Positions 15,017 to 29,400 of a DNA stretch of 64,000 nucleotides are shown here, piece after piece. The DNA comes from Sanderia malayensis. Taxonomy: Eukaryota > Cnidaria > Scyphozoa > Semaeostomeae > Pelagiidae. Position numbers and translations under genes: made by a program. Position 1 is the stretch's first letter, and every line of letters begins with the position of its first letter. Below the pieces are notes generated by a model, which saw nothing but the letters and a program-made list of their open reading frames with translations, ran no database searches and was not told the DNA's origin. The stretch lies in contig RQOL01000595.1 of assembly GCA_013076295.1 (NCBI GenBank), positions 33,140-97,139 of the forward strand, given 5' to 3'.

Positions 15017-16757
15017 ATTGCACATAAATCCACGTTATTACACCTGAAACTAACTAAGAACGACATGCATTTGCTTGTTTTCCGTGAGATTAACATTACT
15101 GCACACCAATTGCACCTGAATCTACGTTTTTACAGTTGAAAATAAGTAAAATACATATGCATTTACTTGTTTTCAGTTATCTAACACTGCTGAACAATAA
15201 TCGCACATCAATCCAAGTTATTACAGTTGAAACTAAGTAAAATACACATGCATTTGTTTGTTTTCAGTGATATTAACATTACTGTACACTAATTGCACAT
15301 GATTCCACGTTATTAGAGCTGAAGCTAAAAAAATACATATGCATTTGTTTGTTTGCAGTGATATTGACACTACTGCACACTAATTGCACATGAATCCACG
15401 TTATTACAGCCTAAACTAAGTAAGAAAGACAGGCATTTGCGTGTTTTTGAGTGATATTAAAACTACTGCATACTAATTGCACATGAATTACGTTATTACA
15501 GATGCAACTAAAATAAATACACATGCATCTGCTTGTTTTGGTGATATTAACATTACTGCACACTGATTGCACATGAATCCACGTTGTTACAGCTGAAACA
15601 AGTAAAATACACATGCATTTGCTTGTTTTCAGTGATATTAAAATTACTCCACACTAATTGGACATGAATCAACGTTATTACACCTGGAACTAAGTAAAAT
15701 ACACATCCATTTGCTTGTTTTTAGTGATATTAACATTACTCCACGCTAATTGCACATGAATCCACGTTACTACAACAGAAAATAAGTAAAATACACATGC
15801 ATTTGCGTGTTTTCAGTGATATTTGCACTACTGCATACTAATTGGATATGAAACCACGCTATTACAGATAAAACTAAATAAAATACACATGCTTTTGCTT
15901 GTTTTCAGTGCTACTAAATTACTGAAAAACTAGTTCCACATGAATCTACGGTTTACAGTTGGAACTAAGTTATATACATCTGCATGTACTTGTTTTCCAG
16001 TGATATTAACATTAATGCACACTAATTGCACATGAATCCACGTTATTACAGCTCTAACTAAGTAAGAAAGACAGGCACTTGCGTGTTTTCAGTGATATTA
16101 ACACTACTGCACACTAATTGCACATGAATCCACGTTATGACAGCCTAAACTAAGTAAGAAAGACAGAAATTTGCGTGTTTTGAGTGATATTAAAACTACT
16201 GCATACTAATTGCACATGAATTCATGTTATTGCAGATGCAACTAAATAATATACACATGCATCTGCTTGTTTTTAGTGATATTACATTACTGCACACTAA
16301 TTGCACATGAATCCACGTTATTACAGCTGAAATTAAATAAAAATACACATGCACTTGCTTATTTGCAGCAATATTAATATTGTGCACACTAATTGCCAGG
16401 AATCCACGTTTTTATAGCTGAAACTAAGTAAAATACCAATGCATTTGCTTGTTTTAATTATTATTAACAATGCTAAACACTAATTGGACATGAATCCACG
16501 TTGTTAAAACTGAAACGAAGTAAAATAGACATGCATTTGCTTGTTTTCAGTGATATTAACATTACACCACACTAATTGGACATGAATCAACGTTATTACA
16601 GCTGAAACTAAGTAAAATACACATGCATTTGCTTCTTTTTAGTGATATTCACATTACTCGAAACTAATTGCACATGAATCCACGTTGTTACAGCTAAAAC
16701 TAACTAAATTACGAATGCATTTGTTTGTTTGCAGTGATATTGACATCACTGCACACT
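15017..16757 (+). repeat. 19-monomer higher-order repeat, unit 1 (about 1.74 kb)
   Basis: The unit starts in a monomer with CACATAAATCCACG and contains, in order, CACCTGAATC; AATCGCACATC; CCTAAACTAAGTAAGAAAG; ACACCTGGAAC; ACTACAACAGAAAATAAG; AACTAGTTCCACATG; TGAATCTACGG; and GCCAGGAATCCACG. Every one of these reappears in the same order about 1,740 bp later, which is 19 monomers of about 91.6 bp. Confidence 0.86.
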
Positions 16758-18478
16758 AATTGCACATAAATCCACGTTATTACACCTGAAACTAACTAAG
16801 AACGACATGCATTTGCTTGTTTTCCGTGAGATTAACATTACTGGCACACCAATTGCACCTGAATCTACGTTTTACAGTTGAAAATAAGTAAAATACATAT
16901 GCATTTACTTGTTTCAGTTATCTTAACACTGCTGAACAATAATCGCACATCAATCCAAGTTATTTACAGTTGAAACTAAGTAAATACACATGCATTTGTT
17001 TGTTTTCAGTGATATTAACATACTGTACACTAAATGCACATGATTCACGTTTAGAGCTGAAGCTAACAAAAATACATATGCATTGTTTGTTTGCAGTGAT
17101 ATTGACACTACTGCACACTAATTGCACAGAATCCACGTATACACTAAAACTATAAGAAAGACAGCATTGCGTGTTTTGAGTGATATTAAAACTACTGCAC
17201 ACTAATTGCACATGAATTCACGTTATTACAGATGCAACTAAATAAATACACATGCATCTGCTTGTTTTTGGTGATATTAACATTACTGCACACTGATTGC
17301 ACATGAATCCACGTTGTTACAGCTGAAACGAAGTAAAAATACACATGCATTTGCTTGTTTTCAGTGATATTAAAATTACTCCACACTAATTGGACATGAA
17401 ATCAACCGTTATTACACCTGGAACTAAGTAAAATACACATCCATTTGCTTGTTTTTAGTGATATTAACATTACTTCCACGCTAATTGCACATGAATCCGT
17501 TACTACAACAGAAAATAAGTAAAATACACTGCATTTGCGTGTTTTCAGTGATATTTGCACTACTGCATACTAATTGGATATGAAACCACGCTATTACAGA
17601 TAAACTAAATAAAATACACCATGCTTTTGCTGTTTTCAGTGCTACTAACATTACTGAAAACTAGTTCCACATGAATCTACGGTTTTACAGTTGAACTAAG
17701 TTATATACATCTGCATGTATTGTTTTCAGTGATATTAACATTAATGCACACTAGTTGCACATGAATCCACGTTATTACAGCTCTAACTAAGTAAGAAAGA
17801 CAGGCACTTGCGTGTTTTCAGTGATATTAACATACTGCACACTAATTGCACATGAATCCACGTTATTACAGCCTAAACTAAGTAAGAAAGACAGAAATTT
17901 GCGTGTTTTGAGTGATATTAAAACTACTGCATACTAATTGCACATGAATTCATGTTATTGCAGATGCAACTAAATAATATACACATGCATCTGCTTGTTT
18001 TAGTGATATTAACATTACTGCACACTAATTGACATGAATCCACGTTATTACAGTGAAATTAAATAAAATACACATGCACTGCTTATTTGCAGCAATATAA
18101 TATGCTGCACACTAATTGCCCAGGAATCCACGTTTTTATAGCTGAAACTAAGTAAAATACCAATGCATTTGCTTGTTTTAATTATTATTAACAATGCTAA
18201 ACACTAATTGGACATGAATCCACGTTGTTAAAACTGAAACGAAGTAAAATAGACATGCATTTGCTTGTTTTCAGTGATATTAACATTACACCACACTAAT
18301 TGGACATGAATCAACGTTATTACAGCTGAAACTAAGTAAATACACATGCATTTGCTTCTTTTTAGTGATATTCACATTACTCGAAACTAATTGCACATGA
18401 ATCCACGTTGTTACAGCTAAAACTAACTAAATTACGAATGCATTTGTTTGTTTGCAGTGATATTGACATTACTGCACA
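16758..18478 (+). repeat. 19-monomer higher-order repeat, unit 2 (about 1.72 kb)
   Basis: This is a direct tandem copy of 15,017-16,757. CACATAAATC starts at 15,021 and 16,763, and TGAATCTACGG lies near 15,943 and 17,677. It differs mainly by many one- to three-base deletions, concentrated at 16,960-18,060. It ends in an ACGAATGCATTTG monomer and passes into a different monomer order at about 18,478. Confidence 0.86.
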
Positions 18479-20178
18479 CTGATTGGACATGAATCAACGT
18501 TTTTACAGTTGAAACTAAGTAAATTACACATGCATTTGCTTGTTTAGTAATCTTAACATTACTGCACACTAATTGCGCATGATGCTACGTTATTACAGTT
18601 GAAAATAAGTAAAATACACATGCATTTGCGTGTTTTCAGTGATATTTGCACTACTGCATACTAATTGGATATGAATCCACGCTCTTACAGATAAAACTAA
18701 ATAAAATACACATGCATTTGCTTGTTTTCATTGCTACTAACATTACTAAAAACTAGTTCCACATGAATCTACGTTTTTACAGTTGGAACTAAGTTATATA
18801 CATGTGCATGTACTTGTTTTCAGTGATATTAACATTACTGCCACGAATTGCAGATGAATCCAGGTTACTAGAGATGAAATTAAGTAAAATACGCATGCAT
18901 TTGTCTGTTTTAATTATTATTAACAATGCTAAACACTAATTGCACATGAATCCACGTTGTTACAACTGAAACAAAGTAAAATACACATGCATTTGCTTGT
19001 TTTCAGTGATATTAACATTACACCACACTAATTGGACATGAATCAACGTTATTACAGCTGAAACTAAGTAAAATACACATGCATTTGCTTCTTTTTAGTG
19101 ATATTCACATTACTCGAAACTAATTGCACATGAATCCACGTTGTTACAGCTGAAACTAAGTAAAATACCAATGCATTTGCTTGTTTTATTATTATTAACA
19201 ATGGTAACACTAATTGCACATGAATCCACGTTGTTACAACTGAAACGAGGTAAAATACACATGCATTTGCTTGTTTTCAGTGATATTGACATTACTGCAC
19301 ACTAATTGGACATGAATCAACGTTATTACAGCTCAAACTTAGTAAAATACACATGCATTTGCTTCTTTTTAATGATATTAACATTACTCGAAACTAATTG
19401 CACATGAATCCACATTATTACAATTGAAACTAAGTAAAGCACACATGCATTTGCTTCTTTTCAGTGATTTTAACATTACTGCACACTATTTACACATGAA
19501 TCTACGTTAATACAGTTGGAACTAAGTAAAATACACATGCATTTGCTTGTTTTCAGTGATAATAACATTACTGCACACTAATTGCACATGATTCCACATT
19601 ATTACAGCTGAAGCTAAGTAAAATACACATGCATTTGCTTGTTTTCAGTGATATTAACATTACTGCACACTATTTACACATGAATCTACGTTAATACAGT
19701 TGGAACTAAGTAAAATACACATGCATTTGCTTGTTTTCAGTGATAATAACATTACTGCACACTAATTGCACATGATTCCACATTATTACAGCTGAAGCTA
19801 AGTAAAATACACATGCATTTACTTGTTTTCAGTTATCTTAACACTGCTGAACAATAATCGCACATCAATCCAAGTTATTACAGCTGAAACTAAGTAAAAT
19901 ACACATGCATTTGTTTGTTTTCAGTGATATTAACATTACTGTACACTAATTGCACATGATTCCACGTTATTAGAGCTGAAACTAACAAAAACACATATGC
20001 ATTTGTTTGTTTGCAGTGATATTGACACTACTGCACACTAATTGCACATGAATCCACATTATTACAATTGAAACTAAGTAAAGCACACATGCATTTGCTT
20101 CTTTTCAGTGATTTTAACATTACTGCACACTATTTACACATGAATCTACGTTAATACAGTTGAACTAAGTAAAATACA
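18479..20178 (+). repeat. Satellite segment up to the assembly gap
   Basis: These monomers include GCGCATGATGCTACG, ACTAGTTCCACATG and ACCAATGCATTTG types, then a run alternating TTTACACATGAATC and CACATGATTCCAC monomers at about 19,480-19,810. The part from about 18,840 is repeated after the gap, from 20,279. The beginning matches 63,660-64,000. No gene was seen. Confidence 0.8.
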
Positions 20179-20278
20179 NNNNNNNNNNNNNNNNNNNNNN
20201 NNNNNNNNNNNNNNNNNNNNNNNNNNNNNNNNNNNNNNNNNNNNNNNNNNNNNNNNNNNNNNNNNNNNNNNNNNNNNN
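20179..20278. other. Assembly gap (100 N)
   Basis: Exactly 100 N bases interrupt the satellite. A round 100 usually means a scaffold gap of unknown size, so the true distance is unknown. The flanks are similar to each other, as described under findings. Confidence 0.99.
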
Positions 20279-21520
20279 ATTAACATTACTGCCCACTAAT
20301 TGCAGATGAATCCACGTTACTAGAGATGAAATTAAGTAAAATACGCATGCATTTGTCTGTTTTAATTATTATTAACAATGCTAAACACTAATTGCACATG
20401 AATCCACGTTGTTACAACTGAAACAAAATACACATGCATTTGCTTGTTTTCAGTGATATTAACATTACACCACACTAATTGGACATCAACGTTATTACAG
20501 CTGAAACTAAGTAAAATACACATGCATTTGCTTCTTTTTAGTGATATTCACATTACTCGAAACTAATTGCACATGAATCCACGTTGTTACAGCTGAAACT
20601 AAGTAAAATACCAATGCATTTGCTTTTTTTATTATTAACAATGTAAACACTAATTGCACATGAATCCACGTTGTTACAACTGAAACGAGGTAAAATACAC
20701 ATGCATTTGTTTTCAGTGATATTGACATTACTGCACACTAATTGGACATGAATCAACGTTATTACAGCTCAAACTTAGTAAAATACACATGCATTTGCTT
20801 CTTTTTAATGATATTAACATTACTCGAAACTAATTGCACATGAATCCACATTATTACAATTGAAACTAATAAAGCACACATGCATTTGCTTCTTTTCAGT
20901 GATTTTAACATTACTGCACACTATTTACACATGAATCTACGTTATACAGTTGGAACTAAGTAAAATACACATGCATTTGCTTGTTTTCAGTGATAATAAC
21001 ATTACTGCACACTAATTGCACATGATTCCACATTATTACAGCTGAAGCTAAGTAAAATACACATGCATTTGCTTGTTTTCAGTGATATTAACATTACTGC
21101 ACACTAATTGCACATGAATCTACGTTAATACATTGAAACTAAGTAAAATACACATGCATTTGCTTGTTTTCAGTGATATAACATTACTGCACACACATGA
21201 TCCACATTATTACAGCTGAAACTAATTAAAAACACATGGCATTTTTGTTTTAGTATATTAACACTAACATAATTGCACATGAATCACGTTATTACAGCTA
21301 AACTAAGTAAAATACACATGCATTTTCAGTGATATTAACACTACTGCACTAATTGCACATGAATCCACGTTATTAGAGCTGAAACTAAAAATACACATGC
21401 ATGTTTGTTTTAAGTGATATTAACAACTGCACCTAATTGCACATGAATCCACGTTATTAGAGCTGAAACTAACTAAACACACATGCATTTGCTTTTTTGC
21501 AGTGATTTAACACTGCACAC
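20279..21520 (+). repeat. Satellite segment after the gap, partly a repeat of the pre-gap segment
   Basis: This opens with the same succession as 18,840 onward: GCAGATGAATCC, GAGATGAAATTAAG, CACCACACTAATTGG, ATTCACATTACTCGAAAC and ACCAATGCATTTG. From about 21,110 the monomers become irregular, with many missing bases. No gene was seen. Confidence 0.8.
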
Positions 21521-24500
21521 TAACACATAAATCACGTTATTACAGTTGAACTAAAAAAACACATGCATTTGCTTGTTTTCGTGAATTAACATTACTGCAC
21601 ACTAATTGCACTGAATCTACGTTTTTACAGTTGAAACTAAGTAAAATACATATGCATTTACTTGTTTTCAGTTATCTTAACACTGCTGAACAATAATCGC
21701 ACATCAATCCAAGTTATTACAGCTGAAACTAAGTAAAATACACATGCATTTGTTTTCAGTGATATTAACATTACTGTACACTAATTGCACATGATTCCAC
21801 GTTTTAGAGCTGAAACTAACAAAAACACATATGCATTTGTTTGTTTGCAGTGATATTGACACTACTGCACACTAATTGCACATGAATCCACGTTATTACA
21901 GCCTAAACTAAGTAAGAAAGACAGGCATTTGCGTGTTTTGAGTGATTTAAAACTACTGCACACTAATTGCACATGAATTCACGTTATTACAGATGCAACT
22001 AAAATAAATACACATGCATCTGCTTGTTTTTGGTGATATTAACATTACTGCACACTGATTGCACATGAATCCACGTTGTTACAGCTGAAACGAAGTAAAA
22101 TACACATGCATTTGCTTGTTTCATATTAAAATTACTCCACACTAATTGGACATGAATCAACGTTATTACACCTGGAACTAAGTAAAATACACATCCATTT
22201 GCTTGTTTTTAGTGCCATTAACATTACTGCACACTTATTGTACATGAATCCATGTTGTTACAGCTGAAACTAATTAAAAAACACATGGATTTGTTTGTTT
22301 GCAGTGATATTAACATTACTACACATTAATTGCACAATTGCACATGAATCCACGTTATTACAGCTTAAACTAAGTATGAAAGACAGGCATTTGCATGCTT
22401 TCAGTGATATTAACACTACTGCACGCTAATTGCACATGAATCCACGTTATTACAGATGCAACTAAATAAAATACACATGCATGTGCTTGTTTTAATTAAT
22501 ATTAACAATGCTAAACCCTAATTGCACATGAATCCACGTTGTTACAGCTGAAATTAAGTAAAGCACACATACATTTGCTTCTTTTCAGTGATTTTAACAT
22601 TACTGCACACTATTTACACATGAATCTACGTTAATACAGTTGGAACTAAGTAAAATACACATGCATTTGCTTGTTTTCAGTGATAATAACATTACTGCAC
22701 ACTAATTGCACATGATTCCACATTATTACAGCTGAAGCTAAGTAAAATACACATGCATTTGCTTGTTTTCAGTGATATTAACATTATTGCACACTAATTG
22801 CACATGATTCCACGTTATTAGAGCTGAAACTAACTAAATTACACATGCATTTGTTTGTTTGCAGTGATATTAACATCACTGCACACTAATTGCACATGAA
22901 TCCATGTTGTTACAGCTGAAACAAATTAAAAAACACATGGATTTGTTTGTTTGTAGTGATATTAACATTACTACACATTAATTGCACATGAATCCACGTT
23001 ATTACAGCTTAAACTAAGTATGAAAGACAGGCATTTGCATGCTTTCAGTGATATTAACACTACTGCACGCTAATTGCACATGAATCCACGTTATTACAGA
23101 TGCAACTAAATAAAATACACATGCATGTGCTTGTTTTAATTGATATTAACAATGCTAAACCCTAATTGCACATGAATCCACGTTATTAGAGCTGAAACTA
23201 ACTAAATTACAGATGCATTTGATTGTTTGCAGTGATATTAACATCACTGCACACTAATTGCACATAAATCCACGTTATTACACCTGAAACTAACTAAGAA
23301 CGACATGCATTTCCGTGAGATTAACATTACTGCACACTAATTGCACCTGAATCTACGTTTTTACAGTTGAAAATAAGTAAAATACATATGCATTACTTGT
23401 TTTCAGTTATCTTAACACTGCTGAACAATAATCGCACATCAATCCAAGTTATTACAGCTGAAACTAAGTAAAATACACATGCATTTGTTTGTTTTCAGTG
23501 ATATTAACATTACTGTACACTAATTGCACATGATTCCACGTTATTAGAGCTGAAGCTAACAAAAATACATATGCATTTGTTTGTTTGCAGTGATATTGAC
23601 ACTACTGCACACTAATTGCACATGAATCCACGTTATTACAGCCTAAACTAAGTAAGAAAGACAGGCATTTGCATGTTTTGAGTGATATTAAAACTACTGC
23701 ACACTAATTGCACATGAATTCACGTTATTACAGATGCAACTAAAATAAATACACATGCATCTGCTTGTTTTTGGTGATATTAACATTACTGCACACTGAT
23801 TGCACATGAATCCACGTTGTTACAGCTGAAACGAAGTAAAATACACATGCATTTGCTTGTTTTCAGTGATATTAAAATTACTCCACACTAATTGGACATG
23901 AATCAACGTTATTACACCTGGAACTAAGTAAAATACACATCCATTTGCTTGTTTTTAGTGATATTAACATTACTCCACGCTAATTGCACATGAATCCACG
24001 TTACTACAACAGAAAATAAGTAAAATACACATGCATTTGCGTGTTTTCAGTGATATTTGCACTACTGCAACTAATTGGATATGAATCCACGCTATTACAG
24101 ATAAAAAAATAAAATACACATGCTTTTGCTTGTTTTCAGTGCTACTAACATTACTGAAAAACTAGTTCCACATGAATCTACGGTTTTACAGTTGGAACTA
24201 AGTTATATACATCTGCATGTACTTGTTTTCAGTGATATTAACATTAATGCACACTAATTGCACATGAATCCACGTTATTACAGCTCTAACTAAGTAAGAA
24301 AGACAGCACTTGCGTGTTTTCAGTGATATTAACACTACTGCACACTAATTGCACATGAATCCACGTTATTACAGCCTAAACTAAGTAAGAAAGACAGACA
24401 TTTGCGTGTGAATATTAAAACTACTGCATACTAATTGCACATGAATTCATGTTATTGCAGATGCAACTAAATAATATACACATGCATTGCGATATTAACA

Positions 24501-24735
24501 TTACTGCACACTAATTGCACATGAATCCACGTTATTACAGCTGAAATTAAATAAAATACACATGCACTTGCTTATTTGCAGCAATATTAATATTGCTGCA
24601 CACTAATTGCCCAGGAATCCACGTTTTTATAGCTGAAACTAAGTAAAATACCAATGCATTTGCTTGTTTAATTATTATTAACAATGCTAAACACTAATTG
24701 GACATGAATCCACGTTGTTAAAACTGAACGAAGTA
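21521..24735 (+). repeat. Two partial copies of the 19-monomer unit plus the 7-mer segment
   Basis: Landmark CTGAATCTACGTTTTTACAG with AATCGCACATC following is at about 21,610 and again at about 23,346, a 1.74 kb step. The stretch 21,610-23,250 follows the order of 13,368-15,010, including the TATGAAAG monomers. The stretch 23,257-24,735 follows the full unit as at 15,017, including TGAATCTACGG (about 24,175) and CCAGGAATCCACG (about 24,612). An ATTGCACA micro-duplication is present near 22,330. Confidence 0.82.
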
Positions 24736-26430
24736 AAATACACATGCATCTGCTTGTTTTTAGTGATATTAACATTACTGCACACTAATTGCACATGAAT
24801 CCACGTTATTACAGCTGAAACTAAATAATACACATGCATTTGCTTTTGTGCAGTATTTCAACATTACTGCACAAAATTGCACATGAATCCACGTTGTTAC
24901 AGCAAACATACTAAATTACCCATGCATTTGTTTGTGCAGTCATTAAAACATTGTGCACACTAATTGCACATGAATCACGTTTTTACAAAACTAAAAAATA
25001 CACATGCATTTGCTTGTTTCATTGCTCTAACATTACTGAAAAACTAGTTCCACATGAATCTACGTTTTTACAGTTGAACTAAGTATATACATGCATGTAC
25101 TTGTTTTCAGTGATGTTAACATTACTGCCCACTAATTGCAGATGAATCCACGTTATTACAGATGAAACTAAGTAAAATACGCATGCATTTGTTTGTTTTC
25201 ATTGCTATTAACATTACTAAACACTAATTGCACATGATTCCATGTTATTAGAGCTGAAACTAACTAAAATACACATGCATTTGTTTGTTTGCAGTGATAT
25301 TAACATTACTGTACACTAATTGCACATGAATCCACGTTATTACAGCTCTAACTAAGTAAGAAAGACAAGCACTTGCGTGTTTTCAGTGATATTCACACTA
25401 CTGCACACTAATTGCACATGAATCACGTTATTACAGCCTACTAAGTAAGAAAGACAGGCATTTGCGTGTGTTCAGTGATATTAAAACTACTGCACACTAA
25501 TTGCACATGAATTCATGTTATTGCAGATGAACTAAATAAAATACACATGCATCTGCTTGTTTTAGTGATATTAACATTACTGCACACTAATTGCACATGA
25601 ATCCACGTTATTACAGCTGAAACTAAATAAAATACACATGCATTTGCTTTTGTGCAGTAATTTCAACATTACTGCACAAAAATTGCACATGAATCCACGT
25701 TGTTACAGCTGAAACATACTAAATTACCCATGCATTTGTTTGTTTGCAGTCATATAAACATTAGTGCACACTAATTGCACATGAATCCACGTTTTTACAG
25801 CTGAAACTAAATAAAATACACATGCCTTTCCTTGTTTGCAGCGATATTAACATTACTGCACACTAATTGCACATGAATCCACATTGTTACAGCTGAAACT
25901 AACTAAATTACACATGCATTTGTTTGTATGCAGTGATATTAACATTACTGCACACTAACTGCACATGTATCCACGTTATTACAGCTGAAACTAAATAAAA
26001 TACACATGCATTTGCCTATTTGCAGTGATATTGACATTACTGCACACTAATTGCACATGAATCCACGTTATTACAGCTAAAACTAAATAAAATACACATG
26101 CATTTGCTTGTTGTCAGTGATGTTATCATTACTGCACACTAATGGAACATGAATCCACGTTGTTATAGCTGAAACAAAGTAAATTACCCATGCATTTGTT
26201 TGTTTGCAGTCATATTAACATTACTGCACACTAATTGCACATGAATCCACTTTTTACAGCTGAAACTAAATAAAATACACATGCATTTCCTTGTTTGCAG
26301 TGATATTAACATTACTGCACACTAATTGCACATGAATCCACATTGTTGCAGCTGAAACTAACTAAATTACACATGCATTTGTTTGTATGCAGTTATATTA
26401 ACATTACTGCACACTAACTGCACATGTATC
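24736..26430 (+). repeat. Satellite segment leading into superunit copy 2
   Basis: This begins with a short degraded stretch (24,740-25,080). It is then colinear with 49,260-50,660, sharing AACTAGTTCCACATG, ACAAGCACTTG, GTGCAGTAATTTC, GAAACATACTAAATTAC and AACTGCACATGT in the same order. No gene was seen. Confidence 0.8.
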
Positions 26431-29400
26431 CCGTTATTACAGCTGAAACTAAATAAATACATATGCATTAGCCTATTTGCAGTGATATTGACATTATTGC
26501 ACACTAATTGCACATGAATCCACGTTATTACAGCTAAAACTAAATAAAATACACATGCATTTGCTTGTGTCAGTGATGTTATCATTACTGCACAGTAATG
26601 GAACATGAATCCATGTTGTTATAGCTGAAACAAGTAAAGTACACATGCATTTGCTTGTTTTCAGTGATATTAACATTACTTCACACTAATTGCACATGAA
26701 TCCACGTTGTTACAGCTGAAACTAACTAAGAAAGACATGCATCTGCTTGTTTTCAATGATATTAACATTACTTCACACTAATTGGATATGAATCAACGTT
26801 ATTACAGCTGAAACGAACTAAATTAAACATGCATTTGTTTGTTTGCAGTGATATTTACATTACTGCATACTAATTGCGCATGAATCTACGTTATTACAGT
26901 TCCAATTAGGTAAAATACACATGCATCTGCTTGTTTTCAGTGATATTAACATTACTGCACACTAATTGGACATGAATGTACGTTTTTACAGTTGCAACTA
27001 AGTAAAATACATATGCATTTACTTGTTTGCCGTGATATTAACATTACTGCACACTTATTGTACACGAATCCACGTTATTACAGCTTAAACTAAACAAAAT
27101 ACACATGCATTTGCTTGTTTGCAGTGATATGAACATTAGTGCACACTAATTACACATGAATCGTTGTTACAGCTGAAACAAACTAATATACACATGCATT
27201 TGTTTGTTTGCAGTGATATTAACATTACTGCACACTAATTGCACACGAATCCACGTAATTACAGCTCAAACTAAGTAAAATACACATTCATTTGCTTGTT
27301 TTCAGTGATATTAACATTACTGCAAACTAATTGGACATGAATCAACTTTATTACAGCTAAAACTAACTAAATTAAACATGCATTTGTTTGTTTTCAGTGA
27401 TATTAACATTACTGCAAACTAATTGCACACGAACCCACGTTTTTAGAGGACAAACTAAGTAAAATACACATGCATTTGCTTGTTTTCAATGATATTAACA
27501 TTACTTCACACTAATTGGATATGAATCAACGTTATTACAGCTGAAACTAACTAAATTAAACATGCATTTGTTTGTTTGCAGTGATATTAACATTACTGCA
27601 CACTAATTGCACATGAATCCACGTTGTTACAGCTCAAACTATGTAAAATACACATGCATTTGCATGTTTTCAGTGATGCTAAAATTACTGCACACTAATT
27701 GCACATGAATCCACGTTATTACAGCTCAAACTAAACAAAATACACATGCATTTGCTTGTTTGCAGTGATATTAACATTACTGCACACAAATTGCACATGA
27801 ATCCACGTTGTTACAGCTCAAACTAAATAAAATACACAGGCATTTGCTTGTTTGCAGTAATATTAACATTACTGCACGCTAATTACACATCAATCGTTGT
27901 TACAGCTGAAACTAACTAATTTACACATGCATTTGTTTGTTTGCAGTGATATTAACATCACTGCACACTAATTGCACACGAACCCACGTTTTTAGTGCAC
28001 AAACTAAGTAAAATACACATGCATTTGCTTGTTTTCAATGATATTAACATTACTGCACACTAATTGCACATGAATCCACGTTGTTAAAGCTGAAACTAAC
28101 TAAATTACACATACATTTGTTTGTTTGCAGTGATTTTAACATTACTGCACACTAATTGCTCATGAATCCACGTTATTATAATTCCAATTAAGTAAAATAC
28201 AAATGCATTTGCTTGTTTTCAATGATATTAACATTACTGCACACTAATTGGACATGAATGTACCTTTCTACAGTTGCAACTAAGTAAAATACATATGCAT
28301 TTACTTGTGTTCTGTGATATTAACATTACTGCACACTTATTGTACACGAATCCACGTTATTACAGCTTAAACTAAACAAAATACACATGCATTTGCTTGT
28401 TTGCGTTGAAATAAACATTACTGCACACTAATTGCACATGAATCCACGTTGTTAAAGCTGAAACTAACTAAATTACACATACATTTGTTTGTTTGCAGTG
28501 ATATTAACATTACTGCACACTAATTGCGCATGAGTCTACGTTATTACAACTGAAACTAACTAAGAAAGACATGCATCTGCTTGTTTTCAGTGGTGTTAAC
28601 ATTACCGCACACTAATTGGATATGAATCAACGTTATTACAGCTGGAACTAACTACATTAAACATGCCTTTGTTTGTTTGCAGTGATATTAACATTACTCC
28701 ACACAAATTGCACATGAATCCACATTGTTACACCTCAAACTAAGTAAAATACACATGTATGTGCATGTTTGCATTGAATTTAACATTACTGCAAACTAAT
28801 TGCACATGAATCCACGTTGTTACAGCTGAAACTAACTAAATTACACATACGTTTGTTTGTTTGCAGTGATATTAACATTACTGCACACTAATTGCACATG
28901 AATCCACGTTATTACAGCTGAAACTAACTAAGAAAGACATGCATCTGCTTTTTTCTATGATGTTAACATTACCGCACACTAATTGCACATGAATCCACGT
29001 TATTACAACTGAAACTAAATAAAATACACATGCATTTGCTTGTTTGCAGTGATATTAACATTAGTGCACACTAATTACACACGAATCCAAGTTGTTACAG
29101 CTCAAACTAAGTAAAATACACATTCATTTGCTTGTTTTCAGTGATATTAACATTACTGCAAACTAATTGAACATGAATCAACTTTATTACAGCTAAAACT
29201 AACTAAATTAAACATGCATTTGTTTGTTTTCAGTGATATTAATATTACTGCTGACTAATTGCACACGAACCCACGTTTTTAGAGCACAAACTAAGTAAAA
29301 TACACATGCATTTGCTTGTTTTCAATGATATTAACAATACTCACACTAATTGGATATGAATCAACGTTATTACAGCTGAAACTAACTAAATTAAACATGC

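Noticed and set aside
15960..15985. TATA-like promoter (GTTATATACATC) in some monomers
   Set aside because: It is a one-base variation of GTAAAATACATC in an AT-rich repeat, with no linked gene.
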